DNA of 64,000 nucleotides from Campylorhamphus procurvoides (GCA_013396655.1 WBMV01007278.1:127813-191812); one strand, 5' to 3'. Positions 13,703 to 28,279 are shown, numbered from the stretch's first letter. A program made the numbers and translations. The notes: a model not told the origin generated them from the sequence alone.

Positions 13703-15942
13703 AGGGGCACATAAGAAAGATGGAGAGAAACCTTTTATCAGGGCCTGTGATGCCACGACAAGAGGCACAGGTTTTCAACTGAAAATGGGCATGTTTGGAT
13801 TGGATATAAAGAAGGAATTTTGTCTAAAGAGGGCGGTGAGACACCGAAGGAGGCTGCCCAGCAAGCTGTGGATGCCTCTCCATGCTAACATTTCCTGTTA
13901 ACATTTACATTTCTTGCCTCTGAGTACTCCCAGTATAACTGACTGAAAAATAAACTTCTGTTGTATACATTCATGCATTTATTAGGACATTTATAAGGAA
14001 ATGTCTTGACAATAACATTTCTGTATCATACAGACCTGACAGCAAAAAAAATTTGTTAGTAGTAAGGAGGACTCAAACTCCAGGCTCTTCTTTAAGCAAC
14101 AAATTAATTCCAGCTTCCAGCAGAGAACATGATTGCGTGAGCCACATGAATTTACTCCCAACTAACTTGATGACATCAGGTCAATCACAAAAGGCAGTCA
14201 AGGCCAGAGAATATACCTGGCCAGTTCCAAGGTCACAGTTACACTTGCTCTTGATTGGCAAATTCCACATTGAGGTTTGGGGTTTTTTTCTATTCAGAAT
14301 TCACAGGGATAACTAACTCTCAATGACCGCAATGCCCAGGAGCAGCTGCAGAACACCGCAACTTATTTCAGGCAGCCCTAGGACAGAAAAGCTTCCTTTT
14401 CTGACAGATACTTCAGATGTTTCTAAAGAGAAAACACTGACTAGATTTGAATGCTCCATATGATTGTCCGTCACTACAGGAGACAGACAAAAAGAAAACC
14501 TGTCAGCAATTTGAGACTTTGAGTATTTCTGAGAACCAACCCTGAGAAAGGAACACAAGTAACACAGGCCCCACCATTCACTAAGATGATTCTGACACTG
14601 GGACACCAAAACAGCCATGGAGAGAAATGCACCCTCCATATACATGTGCAATATAAAAATATCTCAAGAGAAAGATCAAGTACCTGTACAGGATATAAAG
14701 GAAGACACCTGTATTGAAAGGATAATGACCTGTGACCAGAAATCAAATGCCTGCTTCACCAAGTCTTCCTGAAATACATATTTCTGGCTCCATTACTAAT
14801 TTCTAAAACGGGATAAAAGTGCTTCTCTACCCCATACGTGTTAGAAGAATAATGACACTACAAACAGAAAGACTGGAGTACTAAAAGTGTCTTAAACAAA
14901 AGTACTTAAATGTTTATATTTATTACTTTTACTACCAAAATACAAATTTCCCATGTAGCTTTCCCCATCCATAAAATGGTCCCACTCCAGGATCAATACT
15001 TCAAAATATGCACAGCATCCTCATACTGCTTTCTTTGAAGAAGAGAGATCATGGCCACCTGAAATTGGTAAATTAAAGACAAAACCAATCCAGTTCTTTA
15101 GCCAGTTCACTTAAACCTTTCCCTAACCAACTACAGCCAAATTCAGTTCTGAAAGAAAAGAAGCAGCAGCTTTCACTGATTTTTCAGTTCAAGGATTAAA
15201 TTAACATAAAAATGCTGCTATAGTCTTACAAGGCCAAGCAGTCCTTTGGCAAAAATAAGTCAAAGACTTACCATCCCTATTCTTTATTAACAATTAGATA
15301 AATACCTCTTTTACACAGTTTCCAAAAAGAAACTTCAACACCCCCACTTCCCCCTCAGCTTACACACTTTCAGCCACAAGAACATGTTTATCCTTAATGT
15401 TCAAAGAACAAAATGTACATGATACATTTAAATAACAACATAATAACAGAGAGGAAATCCTCCAAAAGTCTGTACTCAGAGACAAGGAGCAGCAAGATGT
15501 TTAACTCTGAGACACAACCACTGTGCATAAAGCCACCTGACAAATACCTCAGAGGTGCAGGGGCACCTCAGACTGGCAATGCCCTTCTGTCCTGTAGCAC
15601 AACATCGCACAGCTTTTCATCTTTCACACAAAATTAACAGACTCCTCTCAGACTACGGGGAAGCAGCAGCAGCAGCCTGACTTTCCAGACTTATCCAGCC
15701 TACCTTTCCAGGTTAAATGCCTACTGTATTTTCCCCTTAAGTATGTGAGACTCAACCTGAGATCCAAGTCCTCCGTAGTCCCACATTCCCATGCAACGGA
15801 GCACATGTGGAATACGTAAGGCCTCTAACAAGGAGCATTAAATTCAGCAGGTGTAAACTTACAGCTTTGAGCCTTCAAGAAATAACAGCACAGAACAGTA
15901 TGGTGAACTACAAACCTGATCAGCCTCGTCAGACAACACCAC

Positions 15943-15987
15943 GTGTATATATATATATATATACACACACACATATATATGTGTATA
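15943..15987. repeat. Compound (TA)n(CA)n(TA)n microsatellite
   Basis: GTG(TA)n followed by (CA)n and (TA)n, then TGTGTATAG. It is near-palindromic alternating purine-pyrimidine DNA, about 350 bp inside intron 1 from the HERC1 CpG island. Confidence 0.9.
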
Positions 15988-16479
15988 GATGTACACAGAG
16001 CATATGGCCCCAGCTACAGCAAATTAAACAGTCCATAAACTAACAATCAGCTCAGACATGTGACAAGGGAAGATGAAGATGTTTCAACAACTGCACTAAA
16101 CCTCTATGTACACTGCAAAAGGGAGAAAGCACAACAGGGTTCTGTCCCTAAAAAAAACATGGAAAGCAGCTTGTATACAGTAACTTCTAAAGAAAATTAA
16201 TTATACGCAGTTAAACCCAACACCACAACAAAACACCTGCTAGGACATCACTTTGGAATACAAAACAATCAAGCACAAGCATACATATAATTTTTCGGTA
16301 TTGCAAGCCGAGAAGCCACGGGGAGCAGTGCGATGACAGGTCGGCAGGCGCACCGACACCCCCGGCCCTGCACAGAGCTACGAGAGGCCAGCACGGCGCC
16401 GCCGGGCCCTGCCCGGTGTCCGGGGGGCCACAGCCACAGGCCCCGCCACCACCGGCCCCGGGGCTGCGGGGCCGAGCGG

Positions 16480-17012
16480 NNNNNNNNNNNNNNNNNNNNN
16501 NNNNNNNNNNNNNNNNNNNNNNNNNNNNNNNNNNNNNNNNNNNNNNNNNNNNNNNNNNNNNNNNNNNNNNNNNNNNNNNNNNNNNNNNNNNNNNNNNNNN
16601 NNNNNNNNNNNNNNNNNNNNNNNNNNNNNNNNNNNNNNNNNNNNNNNNNNNNNNNNNNNNNNNNNNNNNNNNNNNNNNNNNNNNNNNNNNNNNNNNNNNN
16701 NNNNNNNNNNNNNNNNNNNNNNNNNNNNNNNNNNNNNNNNNNNNNNNNNNNNNNNNNNNNNNNNNNNNNNNNNNNNNNNNNNNNNNNNNNNNNNNNNNNN
16801 NNNNNNNNNNNNNNNNNNNNNNNNNNNNNNNNNNNNNNNNNNNNNNNNNNNNNNNNNNNNNNNNNNNNNNNNNNNNNNNNNNNNNNNNNNNNNNNNNNNN
16901 NNNNNNNNNNNNNNNNNNNNNNNNNNNNNNNNNNNNNNNNNNNNNNNNNNNNNNNNNNNNNNNNNNNNNNNNNNNNNNNNNNNNNNNNNNNNNNNNNNNN
17001 NNNNNNNNNNNN
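16480..17012. other. Assembly gap (533 N)
   Basis: A continuous run of N in the middle of the GC-rich island. Its flanks are C/G-rich and tandemly repetitive, which is typical of sequence that short reads miss. The long open frames that cross it are artefacts of translating N. A single further N stands at 17247. Confidence 1.
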
Positions 17013-17081
17013 ACCCCCGCCCCCGGCGGGGCTCCTCCCGGGCGCGGGCACGCGCGGGGCTGGGGCGGGGGCGCGCGGGCG

Positions 17082-17240
17082 CTCCCTCAGGAATGCGTGG
17101 GGCTGGAGCGGGGGCGCGCGCAGTATTCCCTCAGGAACGCGCCGACCCGAAGCGGGCACGCGCCTCCCAAGAACATGCAGGGGCTCCCTCGGGAACATGC
17201 GGGGGTGGGGCCGCGCACAGGACTCCCTCAGGAACGCGAA
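17082..17240. repeat. Degenerate minisatellite in the HERC1 CpG island
   Basis: The motif CTCCCTCAGGAACGCG and variants recur at 17082, 17125, 17164 (CTCCCAAGAACATGC), 17184 and 17223, spaced about 20 or 40 bp, separated by G-rich linkers. The array runs up to the unsequenced gap side, so the true copy number is unknown. Confidence 0.8.
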
Positions 17241-17259
17241 GATCCTNGCGCTGGGAATG

Positions 17260-20200
17260 GAAACCACCAAAACAACGTGTGTTCTCAAAGTACAATAGCA
17301 GACAACAGGTTTTGCATAAAAGCTACTTTAAAAAACAAACAAGTCCAGGGAATGAAACACCGAATTTAGGTGAGGATGCTGATCGAACTGATGTATTGGA
17401 CAGTCAGTGAAGGGAAGAGAAGTGGGTGTTGCTGCAGGGATAAAGCGTGCAGAAAGGGCAGAACAAATCACACCAGACCACAAGCAGGACCGCACTGAAA
17501 CAAGGAATTTGCTTAGACAGAATGAACAACAAGGAGTAGTAAAAGTGTCACTGGGGACAGAAATTCTGTGTCTGAAATAGGAGAGAAGTTCCCAGTGAGA
17601 ACAGTTGTAGGCTCAGATGGTGCCAGAATAATTGTTTACTGTCTCTTCAGCAGAAGAGCTAGAGGGTAACAAGTGGAACTACCAAATACAAGCAAAAGAG
17701 CCATTATTTTTTCATTCACATATAATTAAGCTGTAGAACACCTTGCCACAGAACAAAATGTGGTAAAAGTTTATCCGGTCTCAAAAAGGGGATGAAGAAA
17801 CACAGGAAAGCACAAAATCTATCACAGATTACCAAAGAACGTCTCCTGTAGTCAAAAAACACCCTGAGCCACAGAAGGCCCTGCAGTATTTGGGGACACA
17901 TTACTATATGCTTTCTCTTGCCTTTTCACCCTGAGGCCTCTGCTGATGGCTGGCCTCCCCTAAAAGCTGCTCATGGTTTCATAAGTTTTTGCAGCAGAAT
18001 AAAGCCCAAATGCCTTGCTTTGAAAAGTCTTTGATTCAACCAAGCTAAAAAACACAGGATGAGAAAAAAGCCTGTGTTAGCAATCTACCCATGTAATATC
18101 AACCCACAGAGTAATGGTTGAGACAACCCATTTTTGTTTAATGAGTTTTAAGACTCTTTCTTAGTTTCATGCTCCCAACTGCACCAGCTCATCTTCTGTC
18201 TAAAGCCATAATACAACTCTGCTGTGAACGAGCACCTTCTTTGTTGGTGAGACCACCTGTACAAACACCTCCAAAAATGGAACAAATTATAAAAACACCT
18301 TGAAGCATTCTTAAAGTATTTAAAATATGCCAGCCAAAGGATGCTGTATAAGAAATAAGCCTAAAAAATTCAACAGATATGAGAAAACATGTTCCATATA
18401 GAAATGTCCAGCAGACCTTCTGCTGTGCAGAAGAGAAGGCAGAATGAACAGCCACGGGTCTGGAGCAGTTTTCTTGTACCTGCTCGTGTGCCCCACACAC
18501 TTATATTAACCACAACATGAATACAAACCATATCATGAACTGCAGGTGTTATGGCTTGCAGGCTCCCCCAGCAGCCAAGTTTTGTATGACTCTCAGGGAA
18601 GTTTTTAGCTTTGCAAATATTTAATGCTTTTAAGTTATGAACACTTAGATATTAAGTTCCTAAAACTGCGAGGTTTTCTTCTTTCATTTGTCAAGCCTTG
18701 ACACAGCCCATCAATCACACTGCAGTACTGAGAGTTCAGGATTCCCACCTTCTCGCTTTCCTGGATGCAGGGATAGGGCTGTTTGCCTCTGTTTGCTCAC
18801 TGATCTGGGAATTTGGGTTATGCTGAAGGACCACTGCTATTTATCTTTGTGAATTCTCACATGAAGCTTGTTTATTGGATATCAACTAGTAATATTTGGT
18901 ATTAACCACAATCTTTGATAAGTCTCAGCATCTAGAAGTGAAGTGACTTCCCCAGTTTCTCTTTCAGAGCTGGAGCCCCACTGCCTGAGCTACTGCCTGC
19001 ACCTACAGCCAAGTGATGCAGGATATGGAGGCCTAATCCAGCTAAGAAGGAAAGTATTGTTAAAATTCCTGAGAACCCAAAGGAAGACAACAGCATTCTA
19101 GTCTACAGTAGTACCAGTAGCTCTAAAAGTAAGGCTATAAATAAGGGGAACAAGATCTACATTTGCTCTGGCAACACCTATGGCTGTTACCAGAAATCAA
19201 CCACCTCATTTGAGAGTCAACTACCATTAAATGAAAACACAGCACTCACATCCTTTGTAAATTCCAGAGGCTCCTAAAACTCATTTGGGCACCCTGAGGA
19301 CACATCAGAAGAGAGATTAGCCCTCCAGACACCTGCAGCAATGTATTAGCAGGGTGAAAATAACAAAAAAAATGGAGAAAAGCTTTATGGGACAAGCCCA
19401 GACCCAGGCCAGGAATAGCTGAATCACAGCTTTTCAGTGGGCAATACCATTGCTCCTCTGCCCCTCCTCCACAGCAAGCATGGGCAAAAGTCTTCAAAAC
19501 CCACACATTTCAAGAGTTCAGCAGGTGATGTCCCTGACTGCAGGACATTCGTGCTCAATTCTGTTTCCAAAACAGTCTCCATCTCAGCTTCAAAGCACAG
19601 TGGGAGGCCAGGAGAAAGCCCATTGGCTCATGCAGGTTTCGAGGGAAAGAAGGCTGTAGATAGTACGTCTGCTATCTCTGTGCTCACACCTCTCTAAGAC
19701 AGGAGTAATCCTTCCTGATGACTGCACACCTCTCACGGCCAACCCTCTGGCTTCCCTCCTTCCCAGCTGCACTAAGGCAGGTTTCTTCTTGCACTCAGCT
19801 CTACAAGACCTATTTTACATCAGTGATGTCCTATTATTTCATGAGTTGCTGCATTATTTATTAGTTTCAAATGTATTGTTATGTAATCACATCAAATGTA
19901 CTTTTAATCTTAGGCAATGAAGATACGGTAATGAAAGTACAATGTGCAATTTAACATCAGCCCTTTTTCTAAAGCTGTTAGCAGTTATCCTTTATTTTTA
20001 GTAACCACATTTAACTCTTTATCTTCTTCTGATCCAAACATTACACCAGGGCAATGACCAATTCCACTCTCACTATTTTTGTAAGATCTCTTTTTTGTAA
20101 GGCAGTGTCTAGGACAAGACCCAACATTCAGCATGAGACTGTGCTATTTATCTAGGGCTTGTTCTTAACTACTTTTCCACAATGCAGGATAATTTTGGAT

Positions 20201-23200
20201 CATTACAGAAAATGGGATTTAGATATGAAATACCTCAATTAGCTGCTTTTTGCTTTTATTGCCTTTTTTTTCCCCAGCAGACATTGCTAACATTGGCATG
20301 CCTTGCCGTTGTCATGGCAATGAAAGGAGTCTATATGTTTTTGCATGTGGCTCAGAAATTATTTTATACAGAAGTGGGACAACAATTAGAATAATGGACA
20401 TTGGCTATTTCTGTGCCACCAATTAATAAATGGTCAACAGGAAAAAAAGAAAGATCCCAAATCAGCAACAAAAGATACTGAATAAAAGGTCCTTGATTGG
20501 ATACAACACACCAAACTGTTACTTGTGACCCTACCTTGCAGTTCGGGCTGTGTGGGTAAAGCTTTGTCACTCTTGAGCATCAATAAAATCACAGTGATCT
20601 GCCTGGGCAGTTGCATAACCAGACCAGGACCACAATTGCCCAGATGTGCTGCTCTTTGTGTTCAGAAATACATGAGGAGTTTTGTTATCCTCCAGAAATA
20701 CATGTGGACTCATCCCAATGAAAACTGGGATTTCAATTGTCTTGAAGCACTCTTGTCTCTGAGAGGGCTCATTCAAAGGCAAGGCTCTTCTTGTGGACGA
20801 GTTCACAATTTGCATGAAGCAAAAGAGAAATATTTCAGAGAAGCAAGTTTGCCCATTAAAAGCTGAGGAAAGGAGCTTGTGTCAGTCACTGATCAGGAGT
20901 GGAGGAGGCAGTGGCAAACACCAAGAAACACGACTGAAACCAGCCTACACCAATCTAGGAAGTGTCTTGGAAAATTATTTTTAGCTGGGCTATAAATACC
21001 ATTCACCTATGTCTTCTGTATGTTACTCATCACAACAACAGCTCTTTTCCTTGGGCCCCAAGGTACGTGAGGGAAGCTGTTACTGCATCCTTTGCCTGTG
21101 CAGAGATGCCAGTTGTGGCCAAAGAAATATATGCATCTGTGTCAGTCCCGAATCTCATCCTCCTATTCGTGTTCTGGAGTGCCAGTTCTCTGCTGGGCAC
21201 TTCCCGCTCGCCCGAGCCACCCCAACTGCTGTTTGTTAGAAAGCAGCCTAAAGCCACCTCCCCAGGGCCAGCTGGCCCTGTCCCCAGCACATATCATCTC
21301 TGCCCCACACTCAGCAGCTTCAAAGCTCAGGATGGCAGGGCTTATGTCCCTTCCCTGCTTCTGCTGTTGGACCCAGCAGGCTGAAATGCAGGGGAGGAAC
21401 CAGACTGAAGTACCCTCAAATTTGAGATCTAATTCAATCCATCATCATCTCTTCCCTTTCTTTAGCTGGCTGGTAACCTTTTCAAACTATTTTACTCAGA
21501 CTGGCTCCATGTCAGCATTCTGCACCCCAGAAATGCCCTTGGCCAGGCCAAAATAGGAAACATTCCAGAGACCAAGTGGGAAAAACACATGGGAAACGAG
21601 AGGTTTGCACCAGAAGACACCAAAGGAGAATATACAGGGGAAAATAAAAGGATTGTATGTGAACAACTAAATTCATACACAAGACTAGTTCCAAACTAAT
21701 CTATGCATGGGTATGAAACATTTTGACCATATGGAGCAAGCAGGTTATTAGAACTTCAAAAGGAGTAGTAATTCTCATTAGCTCAATATGGCAGCATCCA
21801 GTGCCAAAGTGCAGCTTAAACATTGTGTCATAATAATGGCTCTATACATAAAGATACTGGAGAGACTTAAACAATAAACGAAAATGACCAATAGTCAAAG
21901 TACCATTCACAGGGTTGCCACTCCCCAGCTCTGTCCTTAGCAAGGTGTGCACAATACCTTCAGGCCCTTAGGAGTGGGGTTTGCTGCTGTGCTTTCCTTT
22001 AAAAACCCCTGTTGCACAACCCCGTGGTGTGTCCCCACTTCCTATCCTTTCATGCCTTTAGCAACACAGCTGGGAAAAGCACCTGTCACAATTGCCTGCC
22101 CCACAGTCTTTCCTACTCAGTGAGCAAGACCTCGGAGTGGAAACACACAGCAGAGGCAGCAGGAACTGTAACATCACCTTTGTGCTTCCTACAGCAGCAG
22201 GGAGGTGCAAACAGAGCGAGGCTGGCTGTCCCTTGGCAGCTCAGGGGGACAGAGAGGTCAGGCAGCTGCCCTGGCTCCGGAGAGCAGGAGCAAAGAGCTC
22301 CTGGGCCTGGCAGGACAGGGGGATGTACCTGCCAAATGCAGCACGTGGAAGATGTGTGGCTGACCACGTACGGGGGACGCAGACACCCCCTGTGCCCCTC
22401 ACACCAGCGCCCACAGCCCTTCACGGGTTAATGGTTACTAAGGGTTGCATCACACCAAACTGGACTCGGCCACAAAATAACACCTGAGCTGCTTCAAGCC
22501 AACACCAGTGCCCTGGTTTGCCTCAAGGGAATCCAAGAGAGGTGAAGAACTTAAGGCAGATCAAAGTTTATGCAGCCATCAGCACTGATCCAGTCTCATT
22601 TTCATAAGGAGGAAAAACGCAGAACAATTTATCTGGAGTGCTCTGGTCATGCAAAAAGCTTCCTTTTTTCACTGAGGCCATGTGACCTTGAATAAGTCCT
22701 CTTCCTATTTATTCCTCTCTGAAATAGGCATATGCCACTAGATAGATGCATAACTTGCTTTCTAATCATTCTAATCCTTTTGCACAAATGCAAAATATTA
22801 CTGTCCTTTACAATTCTTCCATGCAAGATCCTATGCATGACATCTTTCAGCAAGAGGAATTTAATTTTCAAGTCAGAATATATAATTCATTTAATGAAAG
22901 TCATTAATAAATATTAAATCTAGGAAAAGAAGCAATTTTTTATAGCTGTGACTATTTTTCTCTGAAGAATACAAATACATAAAAAATTATAAAAGCTGTT
23001 GTCAAGACTAACAACAAAGACCATGATTACACACAATACTCAGGCAATTGTGTCACATGAAGGCTGAAAAAATACTGCAAATCTTATCTGTACAGCATAT
23101 TCTAATGCACTGTTTAGCATTCTCAAGAAGAATTACTTTTTCCATTTTAACTACATAATTCCTCAGATAAAAAAAGATTTTCCATATTAGTATTTTTAGG

Positions 23201-26200
23201 GGGGAAAGATCCACAACTCTGTTTTTGTCTGCGAATTCCTCTTTCTGAACTTAAGCTACAAAAGCAATTAATTTCTCTCTGAGTTTACCATCTTTTACAA
23301 CTCTTACAGTTATGTCACTCTTTTCCATCCATTCACTATTTCCCCCCCTCTTTTCCTATTAGTTATTCCCTCAACTGCTGTTTTGTTAACTGATTTTTCT
23401 TGGGCTTCTGTCAGTTCATTGGTATTTTTCTAGTCTTCAAGTGGAAGTGAATATTCTAACTGTTGACTGAAAGCTGTACAATGAGGAATTATCCTTCTGC
23501 TATCATGAATCAATGACTACTCTGTAAGGCTAAAAGCAGTTTTTCTCTTCCCATTGTCTTCCCACTTCCTCTCATTCCATTTGTTCTTGCATTCAATTTT
23601 TTTTTCCAGCAAGCACCACAACACAAATAATACCCTCCCACACCTTTCACTTCAAGATCTCAGTATTTTTTGAAAAGAATCCTCTTTCCCCTAGATGGGG
23701 AGAACACAAGGTACAAATAGGATGGTTAGCTCACCCCAGGATGTCTAGCACAGGTTGTGTCCCAGCTCAGCATGTTACCTGGTATTCTCCTTTTCCAAGG
23801 AACCCCCTGCTCGTACTGGGCTGTTCAGACAGAGGTGGGTAAAGTTCAAGCATCACTTTTTCCTGTCCCACTTAACTTCTTGGGCTGCTTCCACCACCTG
23901 TTAAAGGAATTAGCTAACAGGGCAATTTCATGTGTTCAAATTATATTGTGACTCAGCAGATTGGATCAGGCTTTTCACAAAGGCATTCTGTGTTAGGTTG
24001 CTTCATTTTATTAGTCTGAAGATTTATCTTATTTTTGAAAATACATCCCTATTTATGCTGCAGATTAGCACTCACAGATATTGAGTGGTTTCTAGAATGG
24101 AGAAGATAAAAGAAACAGAACACAATAATATAGTTCTGATTAAAGATTTCTTCCCACCACATATATAAATAATCAGCCAGAGTGACAGAAGATGAACATG
24201 AAAAGGATGAATAAAGCACCAAAAGGAACAGAAAAATTCTGAAAGGAGCATTTTTGAGTGAGTTTAAAAATTGCTTGTCACTTATCTGGTTCCAGCCAAA
24301 GCACTTAGGAGTTCATACTCTGCTGTCACAGGTAGAGTTTACCATAGTGAGGTACCTTTAGATCCCTGGTGTGCCAGCCTTTGAGGGAGGCTTTGAGATC
24401 CCTTTTGGCCCTGCTCTCACACTCACCGTTCAGAGGGAGGTTTCCCAGAGCTGGATTCTGGGGTGACGAACAAAGTGAGCCTTCCCCACCTCTCCCAGCC
24501 TCTCCTCGGCTCATTCCCTGCTTCCTTCAGCCACAACCCTTCTCCCCTTTTGAAGCACATTTTCCCACTGGTCTCTGTCTCTTGTCCCTCAGCCCCAGCC
24601 AGCCTGCAAATACCCTTTATTCCAGTTGGCCTCTGCTCATTGCACACAACAAGGTCCGTGCAGTGGCCTCTGCCTTGCCCTGCTGGGAGGACATCCCTTG
24701 TTTGGGCCTGGTTTGGAGGAACTCCAGTGGAACACTGTGATCCAGCTGCTTCAACGTGCAACAGGTCCCACTCCACTGCTGGTTCTTGTTAACCTCGAGC
24801 AGGGAGGCTCCAGCATCAGCTGAGAGCAGCAGGGGCCAGGGGAGAAGCTTGGCATTGCATTTGGTCTGCAGCATTTTCAGTGCCTGAGTTCTGACTTGCC
24901 CACCACAAGCTTTCTGTAGGATTAATAACCATACACAACAGAGAACAAAGTGTTTTAACCCTTGGAGATGCCACTCCAAGAAATGTCCCTAACTCTGTCT
25001 TCTAGGTAACAGGTGTCTTAAGAAACATGCACCAAAGACCAGAGGAATTAAAATCAAAACTGGTGTCACCCTTTCATGCAGCAGTTGAATAAGACAATAC
25101 AAAATAAAATTATTGCTCAGGTGCTGCTGGAAGAATGATTTTTAAAGGTCATGACTGAAGACTAAAAAAAACCAAGTCATTTACCTTGTCCACTGTTCAG
25201 AAATGATGCAACAGTCATGACCCAATTAAAGCAGAAGTGGCAAGGCAGTTAAATCAAAACGAACAACGCTTTCAATTGTGTTGGCACATTCCGTGTAAGG
25301 GTGTCCTACTTGAATCAAAAGCTGAAATGCTGCTGTGAAAACTAGGAACCAACACTCCAGGAAGACAAGCCAGGAGGAGAATCTGCAGCAGCAGTTTTTC
25401 AGGAAAGCAATTTGGGACAGAGGGATTGAGAATGCTGTCACTGAGAGAGGAAACCCCTGCTCAGGTTATTCTGTTCCTGCTGCTGGATTTGGGGAGCACC
25501 ATCACTGCAGCAATCACCAGCCTGCAGCTGCCTCCTCACACAAACAGTCCATGGGTACAGAGTCAATAAAAAAGGGGACTGTGACTTGAAAGAGAAGGTA
25601 GCCTGAAGAAACATTCCTGGGTCTTGCCTCCAGATTTCAAAGGAGAAGGTATAAAGTGGAAAGCTTGTATAAATAGACCAGCACAATTAGTGAAAGAGAT
25701 AGAGATCACCTACACCAAGCCTTCCCTTAAGCACAAGTGTAGCCCCAGTGGGCAGAAAGGAAGCTCCTTGATAAAATCCACGTCAGCCCAGAGCATTCCC
25801 TGATGGCTGGTTATCCATTACTGGTAACTGCTGGGGCACACACCCTGTGTCAGAGGAGGACCTGCTGGTGGTGCTCTCCAGCACCCCTCTTCCAGGGCAT
25901 GGATTTTATCTGAGGCAGCTGTGCCAGAGCTGAGCACTGGAGAAGAGATTGGAGCCATCCTGCACACGGAGCAGGGAGACAATAAGGCACAACAATAGCC
26001 GAACAGCAGGGAGGGCAGGAGGGAGGGTCCCTGCCTGTCCCCCTTTCCAGGCACTGGTGTGGGACATTTGAAGCTACAAACCAGCATTCATTCTATTTGT
26101 GGCTGCTCTAACCTACCCCAGGATCAACAGCCATGCCTAAACTGAGGCAAGACACGCAGAAAGTCCACAGCAATGGCAAGAGCACAGGCAGTGCTCAGCT

Positions 26201-28170
26201 CTTCCTCTGAAGGAGAAGGATTTGCAGCTTTGCAAAGGCAGGCAGGAATGCTTAGATCTAAATGGAGGGATGGGGCAGCACAGGTCCGAGCAGCTTTAGA
26301 AGAGCATCTGGAATAGATGTGTGACCTCATCCTTCACTGAGCTCAGGGTCAGACTTTTAATTCAATTCTAGGCGTTCTTCTTTACCTGAAAATAATGGTT
26401 TTACAGCATGAGAAGTCAGGCTGTGCTGCACAATAGTTTGCCACAGGAACGTGACACGGGAGCAGGACTGCAGGACAATACAGGGCAGGGAGCTGAGGAC
26501 ACACATTGCATCCCATTGGAGCAGCACGGCCCATCCCAGGAGTGCTGAGAGCAATTAGAGCCCTGCAAAATGCCTACAGAGTTGCAGGGCTTCTGCTTCA
26601 CAGATGGGGCACCCCCAAACACACGGGGTCACCACGTTTGGGGACACTGGAGCAGAGAATGAAAAATACCACCTGGCAAACCTGCAGCACCTTCCCATAC
26701 CAGCGAGTTCTGTGTCTGGGCTGTATCAGATGCTTGATGCTTAATTCTTCTGAAGATTTTAAGCCTATATTTAAAAATAAGTATAAATCTAAGCCTTTTC
26801 ATGAACATCAATGATTTTTTTTTTCTGAGCAAGAACCCAAGTGAAAAAAAAAATGCAGTTGTTGAGTTTCTTGCTAAACCTTTAGAGGATATTTCACACC
26901 ATTAGGAAGCTGTCCATGCCCAGAAGGTGCTCAGACACCATGGTGACAGCCCTGGTATGGGATATTAAATAGAATACTGAAACAAATTTACTGGTTTGGT
27001 CTGGGGTTTAATTAGCTAAGCCCTTTGAAGACCAGATAAATTTTTACTATGCTACATCTCTATTCTGCTGGTATCTTGACTAGCATTTTATAGCTCTACA
27101 CATACTCTGCCTAAGGTCACTGCCCTTAAAATCACAGCCCTATTTACACTTTTACTGAGCAAAATTCAAAAGTAAACAGCGTGTCACTCCCAAGGCAGTG
27201 CAGAAGTAACACGTGGTTGGGTGCAAACCACACATCTGGCTCCTTCTGTGCTGCCCCCAAGGCCAGTTCCAGTAAGATGCTATTCCAAGAGAGCACAGGA
27301 AAGTGTCAGCAGAGAGTTGTGAGGAGAGCAACCATTTATTCATGCTCTGGGAATAACACTCAGACACTGACACGACCCCTCTCTGGTGGCAGCAGCTGTG
27401 CACAGCTATTAAGTGCAGGGTAAGTTTACTGTGCATAAATATTATGAAAGCTTGACTAAAAGCAGCTGCATAAAAATTGATTTGAAAAGTACATATTTTA
27501 TAACTTGCATAATTTTCTGGGGGTTTCAGAAAACGTTTTTTTTTCTTTTTAGAAAAGTTCTGTGTAATCTTTTGTTCCCTATTTTTCTGGGGAGTTGATA
27601 AGCTGCTACAAGCACAAAAAGGCATAAAAGGCTGGAGGGGGAAAAACTGTGTGAAGGAGCATTTAAACATCCTTAGCTTTCCCCTGTTCCCAAATAAAAC
27701 ATCTTAACTTGATAATAAATGAATTCTAATGTTGATTCAATACAGAAAGCTGCCTTTTCAACTGGTTTAGATTCCCATGAGAGCGCTGGAAGCTCATTTT
27801 GCTCAGTTTTAAAACAGAGTTTCCATTTCCTCCAAGAAGGAGGATTATATTCTGCAGAACTACAGCAAGCTGGATAATGTTCTGTGCAGAGCCCACCCCG
27901 GAGCACAAACCTTGTGGAACAGGAGTTCTGGCACTCCCTGCAGCAGAACGAGCTCCCAGTTGCTCCTCATCTTATTTTCAATATTTTTTTTGCTTTAAAC
28001 TGAGCACATTTTGGTTCCCAAACAGATGATATATTTTTCTTAATTACTACACATCATTTTGGGTAGTTTGAATTAGTTTCAAAGTAGGCTGAGAAAGACA
28101 CTGGTACTAACCAAGGCCAAGAGAAAGAACATTTCAGCTATCTCTTCATATTATTTACTGTACAATGGCT
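17260..28170. other. Intergenic region right of the HERC1 promoter
   Basis: About 11 kb with no exon I can support on either strand. Open frames here (up to 154 codons, e.g. 21092-21556 on the plus strand) have non-protein-like composition and overlap open frames on the other strand. No LTR or RNA gene was recognised. Confidence 0.6.
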
Positions 28171-28178
28171 TAATTAAA

Positions 28179-28278
28179 CTGATATAAGGAACTAACACTT
28201 AGAGGAGACTGATATAAGGTATCAATAACTGATATAAGGAACTAACACTTAGAAGGGACTGATATATCAATAAGACGC
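28179..28278. repeat. Two copies of a 50-bp tandem repeat
   Basis: Unit 28179-28228 is followed by 28229-28278, each starting CTGATATAAGGAACTAACAC. Within each unit CTGATATA recurs after 30 bp, so the array looks like a duplicated two-part unit. It abuts the left end of an LTR-like element. Confidence 0.85.
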
Positions 28279-28279
28279 T

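Larger units (their letters stand above)
1842..16300 (-). other. HERC1: HERC1 intron 1
   Basis: About 14.5 kb of AT-rich DNA between the exon 2 acceptor and the CpG island that should hold exon 1. It carries no ORF with protein-like composition, no RNA gene I can recognise, simple AT/CA repeats and one perfect 25-bp tandem duplication (listed separately). The ORFs present are short and lack splice context or family resemblance. Confidence 0.7.
16310..17245 (-). promoter_or_regulatory. HERC1: CpG island: probable HERC1 promoter and noncoding exon 1
   Basis: A sharp switch from AT-rich intron to GC- and CpG-dense sequence on both sides of the assembly gap. It lies upstream of the HERC1 start exon on the same strand, where the first, noncoding exon is expected because exon 2 begins with only 26 nt of UTR. 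The transcription start and the exon 1 donor cannot be placed, since much of the island is unsequenced. Bidirectional activity is possible but not shown. Confidence 0.75.

Noticed and set aside
16269..17369. Long open frames of 317-339 codons on both strands
   Set aside because: They cross the N gap; most of their length is untranslatable. The real parts are GC-rich repeat DNA.
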